A DNA stretch of 64,000 bases from Physella acuta. Lineage: Eukaryota; Mollusca; Gastropoda; Physidae. The notes under the pieces were generated by a model. It ran no database searches. It was given only the letters and a program-made list of their open reading frames with translations, and was not told the DNA's origin. The translations under genes and the position numbers were made by a program. Positions 58,244 through 64,000 of this stretch are shown here, piece by piece; the stretch's first letter is position 1; each line of letters opens with the position of its first letter. Where the stretch lies: the NCBI RefSeq assembly GCF_028476545.1, contig NW_026731929.1:250519-314518 (forward strand), written 5' to 3'.

Positions 58244-58601
58244 TATATATAATTCTCTAGGTCGCCCAACCATGCGGGCCTATATATAATTCTCTAGGTC
58301 GCCCAACCATGCGGGCCTATATATAATTCTCTAGGTCGCCCAACCATGCGGGCCTATATATAATTCTCTAGGTCGCCCAACCATGCGGGCCTATATATAA
58401 TTCTCTAGGTCGCCCAACCATGCGGGACACCACCACATACTCACACCGACTCTCTAACCTCCCGCCCCCTCCCTCACTCTCCAGACATGCGCAACAGTGT
58501 GTACCCACCCACCCCATTAGAACAATGTGTCTTTCAGGAAGTCTTCACCCGTCACTAAATAGCGGAGTATGCTACGTCAAGGGTCGGCTCGTTTCCTATA
58601 A
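58244..58601. mobile_element. Helitron-like element with five tandem 5' ends
   Basis: TATATATAATTCTCTAGGTC followed by GCCCAACCATGCGGGCC is repeated five times with a 37-bp period (58244-58428). The body and 3' end (TAAATAGCGGAGTATGCTAC ... GGGTCGGCTCG) resemble 49577-49976. Confidence 0.65.
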
Positions 58602-59040
58602 AATACTTTGTACATATATGTATATACAATTTTAAATAAATAGCTTTAAATGTATGAAATAATCTCATTTGTTCCTCTGTTGAAAATGTCTACTATAAAC
58701 GTCAGAGTGCTTGAATTTGTTTTAGAATTGCTCAAATCTCTCAGTGAAAACATCCTTCATTTTGTTTATAGTAATACTGAAGTAATTCATGTTAATAGTA
58801 GCATTGGTTTCATCACGATATTTTTTTTCTTCAGATTTTTTTGTAATTAAGTAATTTACCGCTCTCCATGTCTTTAAAAAAAAAATCGAAACAAACCACT
58901 TCTTCAAGCAATGCATGGGCTGGGTTTTCCTTTTAGTTTTACATTTAGCTCGTTAAGTTTCTTTATGATCTCCATGAAGTTGAATGTTGCAATTTGGGAT
59001 AGACAAGTTAATAGGAAGTACATTGAAATATGGCGCAACT
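58602..59040. other. Unassigned AT-rich DNA
   Basis: No recognised gene. It may be interior of the truncated hAT element that follows. Confidence 0.35.
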
Positions 59041-59236
59041 AAATATTCTAATAGAATATCGAGTGTTTATTGTTTATTATTTTACGGTTCATTACCGAGT
59101 GTTGCAGAAAAATATTTTTATGAGTTTTAAAAATAAAATAAAATAATTGTAATATTTGAGCATAAAGCTGAAGAGCCGCAACTTGACATCAAAGGCCGCA
59201 TGCGGCTCGAGAGCCGCAGGTTGCCGACCCCTGATC
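59041..59236. mobile_element. hAT-type MITE, right end
   Basis: Ends GGTTGCCGACCCCTG at 59236. Its sequence matches the reverse complement of 44200-44420, so it belongs to the same subfamily as the element at 44185. The left end was not found. Confidence 0.65.
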
Positions 59237-59260
59237 TATTAGCTTCACGCAAATAAAAAT

Positions 59261-59266
<6 letters not shown>

Positions 59267-59303
<37 letters not shown>
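59267..59303 (-). other. Poly(T) tract, probable retrocopy poly(A) tail
   Basis: More than 30 T immediately precede AT-rich DNA and module copy m. It may be the tail of a minus-strand retrocopy; the body was not identified. Confidence 0.4.
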
Positions 59304-59305
<2 letters not shown>

Positions 59306-59349
59306 TATCTTAAATAATTAAAGAACTACAAAACTATGAGAGCATACTT

Positions 59350-60787
59350 GTAGAGTTTTCTCGGAATTAATACTAAAATTGGTTGATATAAGTAACTTTT
59401 AATTATTCGATTAACAACTAACAATTTCTGGGAATTGTAATTAAAATTTTCTTATAAATCACCAAAAGTTTTAAATACTTTTTTTGTATTTTAATTTTCT
59501 ATAATTTATACTAATGTTTGTTTACTAGTTTTTGCTTAAAAATATATTATTATTTTTTTCACTTCCTTTTTATCATTTAACTTTATAATTACCTCCCTTG
59601 AAAAAAACTTAATATATGTTTTCTCCCTTAACAAAAAAGTTCCACGCGCGAGATATTTTGACTCAAACAAAAGACGAGAGCAAACTGCTGTGAACTGTGT
59701 TACACCAGGGGTCGGCAACCTTTTGAAGCGGAAGAGCCAAAAGTTACAATTTTTAAAAATTTCCCTGGTTTTAAAGAGCCACTAACATTTTTTTTATTTA
59801 TATATTTTATTTTTTTATTAAGAGTATTAGTATTTGTGCAAGGAGCCGGAGAGCCGCATCTTGATATCAAAAGAGCCGAATGCGGCTCGCGAGCCGAAGG
59901 TTGCCGACCCCTGTGTTACACCATGGTGCACTCTCGTGACTAACACTAATATTCAGTGTCAGCGTTTATTCCATGTGGGGTGGGGGGGGGGGGAGTGTGT
60001 GATGGAATCTAGTGAGGGGGAATTGAATGTTTGGGTGATTTTGGTAGAGACTATTTTTGTATCGAGTTTATATTTGATAGATTTTTAGTGTGGGAGAGTT
60101 TAGTGTGGTAAAATTTAGTGTGGGAGAATTTAGTGTGCGAGAATTTAGTGTGTGGGTATTTAGCGTGGGGGAATTTAGTGTGGGAGAATTTAGTGTGGGA
60201 GAATTGAGTGTGGGAGAATTTAGTGTGGGAATTTTTTTGTGGGGGAGTTTAGAGTGGGATAATTTAGTGCGGGACACTTTAGTGTGGGAGAATTAGGTGT
60301 GGGAGAAATGAGTATATTGTGTTGTAGTGTAGACAAAGGAAATTATTTGAGTATTTGTGTGTATATAAATAAATCTACGTGTGATTGGGTTTACTGTGGG
60401 TAAGTTGAGTGGGGGTTTTTGGATTAGTGGGGAGTTGTCCTTTTGGGTGTGGTTTAATCGACCTCCGGATCATGTGACAATGTGACGGATTGCGTCATTC
60501 GTATAACGGTGCTTTATTTATTTCTTCATCTAAGACTAAATAGTAGTGAAAAAGCATGTCGAATACCCTATATATTAACGAGCTTTCACAAGCCTAAATT
60601 ACAAAAGTAAGAGTACACTTTTTAAGCTATAATACTAAACACAAAGCTTTCTACTGCTAGTCCGAATGTCTCGAGTTCCGGGCTCAGTTCTGTTGGGCTC
60701 CTTGAGTTCACCCAGCTCTGATGGGTACCTGACGCACCTTAGGTAACTAAGGCGGATCGGCTTAATACTGACCACATTATCTCCCTG
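59350..60787 (-). repeat. Composite module copy m
   Basis: Starts TTTCTCGGAATTAATACTAAAAT. The conserved block is interrupted by a hAT MITE (59706-59913). Minisatellite 60085-60310, spacer with AATCGACCTCCGGATCATGT, tRNA-SINE-like part about 60646-60787. It leads into the ORF2 linker. Confidence 0.85.
59706..59913. mobile_element. hAT-type MITE with exact target duplication
   Basis: Ends CAGGGGTCGGCAACC and GGTTGCCGACCCCTG. TGTTACAC is duplicated exactly (59698-59705 and 59914-59921) within the conserved block of module m. Confidence 0.95.
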
Positions 60788-61019
60788 TATGTCGAGGTGA
60801 TTGAAACACGATCTTTAATTTATCTGCCATTTGTGTATTGGGCACGAAGGGGAAAAGATTATGAAGATAAGTTAAATAAAAACGCGAGTCGATTTTAAAA
60901 TCGTTCTTGGGTCAGTCGTCTCTTGGTTGTTTTCGTCCATTATTTGTTTGATTTGTTTTGATCTTCGTATGCTTTGTTCTAGTATGAGAGTGTGGTGTGT
61001 TTGGTTTTCCGAGCCTATA
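60788..61019 (-). pseudogene. LINE-A ORF2 linker fragment
   Basis: Minus-strand remnants of GSENQTHHTLILEQ, IMDENNQET and TDPRTILKSTR. Cut at 61019 by the U2-headed retrocopy. Confidence 0.65.
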
Positions 61020-61030
61020 CATCTATAAAT

Positions 61031-61167
61031 GCTTTTTTTTTTTACCTGACCGCCTCTCGACCCCGGCAGCCAGTCCTTAAAAGGGCTGACCTACCAAATG
61101 ACTAAGATCCATGTAGATCCATAACAGATACTACACTTTGATCTTAGCCAACAGGCCGAGAAGCGAT
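61031..61167 (-). ncRNA. U2-headed retrocopy (SINE-like)
   Basis: The minus strand starts exactly at U2 nucleotide 1 (ATCGCTTCTCGGCC) and follows U2 for about 45 nt to GTAGTATCTGTT with one substitution. It then switches to an unrelated body (GGTAGGTCAGCCC ... GGGGTCGAGAGGCGG) and ends in an A tract. The precise 5' start and A tail mark a reverse-transcribed chimeric RNA or a SINE with a U2 head. Not a functional U2 gene. Confidence 0.8.
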
Positions 61168-61251
61168 TTTTTTTTCTGCGAAAATTTGCAGTAAGAGACG
61201 CTTTATGAGAACAAAATTTAAAAAATCCGCCGACATAGACCACTAGTTATT

Positions 61252-63034
61252 GGTTCCCAGAAAGAACCGCAACGGAAAAAAGCGCAACGGAAAAAAGCGC
61301 AAATCAAAAAGCGCAACGGAAATAAGCGCACACGGAAAAAAGCGCAAAGAGAAAAAAGCGCACACAGAAAAAAGCGCAAAGAGAAAAAAGCGCAAACGGA
61401 AAAAAGCGCAAACAGAAAAAAGCGCACACAGAAAAAAGCGCAAACAGAAAAAAGCGCAAACGGAAAAAAGCGCAAAGAGAAAAAAGCGCACACGGAAAAA
61501 AGCGCAAAAGAAAAAAGCGCAAACAGAAAAAAGCGCAAAGAGAAAAAAGCGCACACAGAAAAAAGCGCAAACAGAAAAAAGCGCAAACGGAAAAAAGCGC
61601 AAAGAGAAAAAAGCGCAAACGGAAAAAAGCGCAAACAGAAAAAAGCGCACACGGAAAAAAGCGCAAACGGAAAAAAGCGCAAACGGAAAAAAGCGCAAGC
61701 AGAAAAAAGCGCAAACGGAAAAAAGCGCAAACAGAAAAAAGCGCACACAGAAAAAAGCGCAAACAGAAAAAAGCGCAAACAGAAAAAAGCGCAAACAGAA
61801 AAAAGCGCACACAGAAAAAAGCGCAAACGGAAAAAAGCGCAAACAGAAACAGAAAAATGCGCAACCAGAAAAAACACAACGAAAAATGTGCAAAAGAGAA
61901 ATTTAGCACAAAGACCATATGGACTAGATGACACATTTATACATGACTGTTAGGGCTGCTGTGAGAGTGTCGTGTTTGATCACGTGATCTACTACCATTT
62001 AAAGCGTACCACTACCATCTGCATTCCCATCACCACGATACAGGCGATAATCACTTTACACAACGCCTATTATTTTCTTGGTCAATAATTATTCAACTAC
62101 TATTCTCGTATAAACATAAAACTATCGACATTACACGAAGTATCTTTCACATTCTCCCTAGTCCGAACTACCTAGCTTGCATACTATAACAACCCGTTCC
62201 TATGGCAAAACTTCACTCTCTTTCATCCGCGTCATCAAACATGCATTCGTCATATCTCTCGTAACAACATTCATTCGCACCAAAATAACAATTTTGTATT
62301 TAATATTTTTTCACATCATGACGCACCTACCTACCTACCTACTACCCACCTACCTACCTACCTACCTACCTAACTACCCACCTACCCACATACCCACTTA
62401 CCCACCTACCCACCTACCCGCCTACATACTTACCAAACTACTCACCAAAAAAGTATCGGCGAAGTTCGTAAGTTTCGTAAACTGTACTAGACATCTTTTT
62501 TTTTAATGAAAATTCATTGACATCATTGACATATGTTACATATATGTTACATTTTGCGACAACCTTAATTAGTGCGTTGGGCTTGTATGAAAACTCACTT
62601 CGAACTAACTCAATTACATGCTATTTATTTTAACATTACACGGTAAGCGTCACCCAACTGCTGTGATGTGAGGTGAGGACAGGTTCGACAATAAACCAAC
62701 ACGAAAGTACAAAAGAGACATAGATTGCCTATTAGAGAATGGACCCCTTAACTTTCCTAACCCCACCATTTATTATACCCTACCTAACCTCTAAATTTAC
62801 TGCGCTAAATGTCACTTCCCTCCCAATCGTTCCTATTCTACAGAATTGTGTATACTATTTATTTACATTCTTTAATAATCTCAATATAACTAAAATAGAC
62901 TTTTGTTTGAAGGGTAATGAAAACATGTAAACAAAAGGGACGCTACTCTAAATCTATGCGAATACTTATATGCACTGGCGTAGGCAGGGGGGGGGTTTAT
63001 GGGGGTCATAACCCCCCCCCCCCATAGACCCCTC

Positions 63035-63074
<40 letters not shown>

Positions 63075-63912
63075 TTGACCAAGAAAATAATAGGCATTGT
63101 GTAAAGTGATTATCGCCTGTATCGTGGTGATGGGAATGCAGATGGTAGTGGTACGCTTTAAATGGTAGTAGATCACGTGATCAAACACGACACTCTCACA
63201 GCAGCCCTAACAGTCATGTATAAATGTGTCATCTAGTCCATATGGTCTTTGTGCTAAATTTCTCTTTTGCACATTTTTCGTTGTGTTTTTTCTGGTTGCG
63301 CATTTTTCTGTTTCTGTTTGCGCTTTTTTCCGTTTGCGCTTTTTTCTGTGTGCGCTTTTTTCTGTTTGCGCTTTTTTCCGTTTGCGCTTTTTTCTGTTTG
63401 CGCTTTTTTCTGTGTGCGCTTTTTTCTGTTTGCGCTTTTTTCCGTTTGCGCTTTTTTCTGTTTGCGCTTTTTTCCGTTTGCGCTTTTTTCCGTTTGCGCT
63501 TTTTTTCCGTGTGCGCTTTTTTCTGTTTGCGCTTTTTTCCGTTTGCGCTTTTTTCTCTTTGCGCTTTTTTCCGTTTGCGCTTTTTTCTGTTTGCGCTTTT
63601 TTCTGTGTGCGCTTTTTTCTCTTTGCGCTTTTTTCTGTTTGCGCTTTTTTCTCTTTGCGCTTTTTTCCGTTTGCGCTTTTTTCTCTTTGCGCTTTTTTCC
63701 GTTTGCGCTTTTTTCCGTTTGCGCTTTTTTCTGTGTGCGCTTTTTTCTCTTTGCGCTTTTTTCCGTTTGCGCTTTTTGCTCTTTGCGCTTTTTTCTGTGT
63801 GCGCTTTTTTCTCTTTGCGCTTTTTCCCGTGTGCGCTTATTTCCGTTGCGCTTTTTGTTTTGGCGCTTTTTTCCGTTGCGCTTTTTTCCGTTGCGGTTCT
63901 TTCCGGCCCACC
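61252..63912. mobile_element. Foldback element with about 840-bp inverted repeats
   Basis: Arms 61252-62091 and 63070-63912 are inverted copies. The outer part is tandem 16-bp units GCGCAAACGGAAAAAA with CACACAG, CAAACGG and CAAAGAG variants; the inner part is a unique segment with GATCACGTGATC. The 9-bp sequence CTAGTTATT flanks it on both sides (61243-61251 and 63913-63921). The 980-bp centre has CCTA repeats (62325-62430), a C/G-rich GGCGTAGGCAGG piece (62975-63035) and a (TA)n tract. Frames over 200 codons in the arms are repeat artefacts. Confidence 0.85.
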
Positions 63913-63942
63913 CTAGTTATTATACTTCAAAAAGTTTAATAA

Positions 63943-64000
63943 AACTTCTTGGTATAAATATTACAGCTGGTTGAAACAAGTTACATTTGATTATTTGATT
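63943..64000 (-). repeat. Composite module copy n, start
   Basis: ACTTCTTGGTATAAATATTA and GCTGGTTGAAACAAGTTACA match the end of the conserved block. It continues beyond the window. Confidence 0.8.

Noticed and set aside
61218-61936. Long open frames (over 200 codons) in several phases, rich in Phe/Ala/Leu or Lys/Arg
   Set aside because: They come from a 16-bp tandem repeat in the foldback arm, where three units give a stop-free 48-bp period. Equal frames occur in several phases and in the opposite arm (63224-63974).

Overview
This is an animal nuclear window, AT-rich, intron-bearing and mostly transposon. The sodium-phosphate cotransporter (SLC34) and PARP3-like sequences, the tRNA-derived SINEs and the L1/Tx1-like LINEs fit a lophotrochozoan, most likely a gastropod mollusc. 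That identification is an inference from repeat style, not proof. No prokaryotic operons, CRISPR arrays, LTR elements, retroviruses or Polintons were recognised.

Host genes are few. The 3' part of an SLC34-type gene lies on the minus strand (last exon 32443-33314, loop exon 35980-36148, a weaker candidate exon 38895-38993). Its introns are filled with hAT elements and minisatellites. An intronless, broken PARP3-like retrocopy lies at 40383-42050 (minus). A U5 snRNA gene or gene copy (13156-13213 plus 14780-14843) is split by a LINE ORF1 retrocopy with an exact 17-bp target duplication. U2 5'-end sequence occurs at 61123-61167, as the head of a short retrocopy, and at 24786-24812.

The rest is a dense nest of repeats. 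A LINE family (called LINE-A here) has an ORF1 with a CCHC zinc knuckle followed by C2H2-like fingers, and an ORF2 with an APE-type endonuclease and a reverse transcriptase. Copies lie at 4.7-7.3, 8.8-11.6, 13.2-14.8, 15.9-17.7, 24.8-26.3, 30.6-31.6, 46.1-46.5, 47.6-52.8, 53.7-55.2 and 56.3-57.2 kb. A second LINE (LINE-B) is at 20.8-24.2 kb and an RTE-like 3' end at 3.1-3.5 kb. About fourteen copies of one composite module (tRNA-SINE-like part, spacer, 15-bp minisatellite, about 450-bp conserved block) lie between LINE pieces. Its conserved end sits 100-160 bp before the ATG of LINE-A ORF1, LINE-B ORF1 and the PARP3 copy.

Inserted into these are hAT elements with 8-bp target duplications, Harbinger-like MITEs (TTA duplications), Helitron-like elements without duplications, and two foldback elements (50758-51892 and 61252-63912) with 9-10-bp duplications. 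Several insertions date each other by nesting. The most noteworthy results are the U5-loop insertion, a covarying 3' hairpin of LINE-A, the module placed before unrelated ORFs, and the paired foldback elements.
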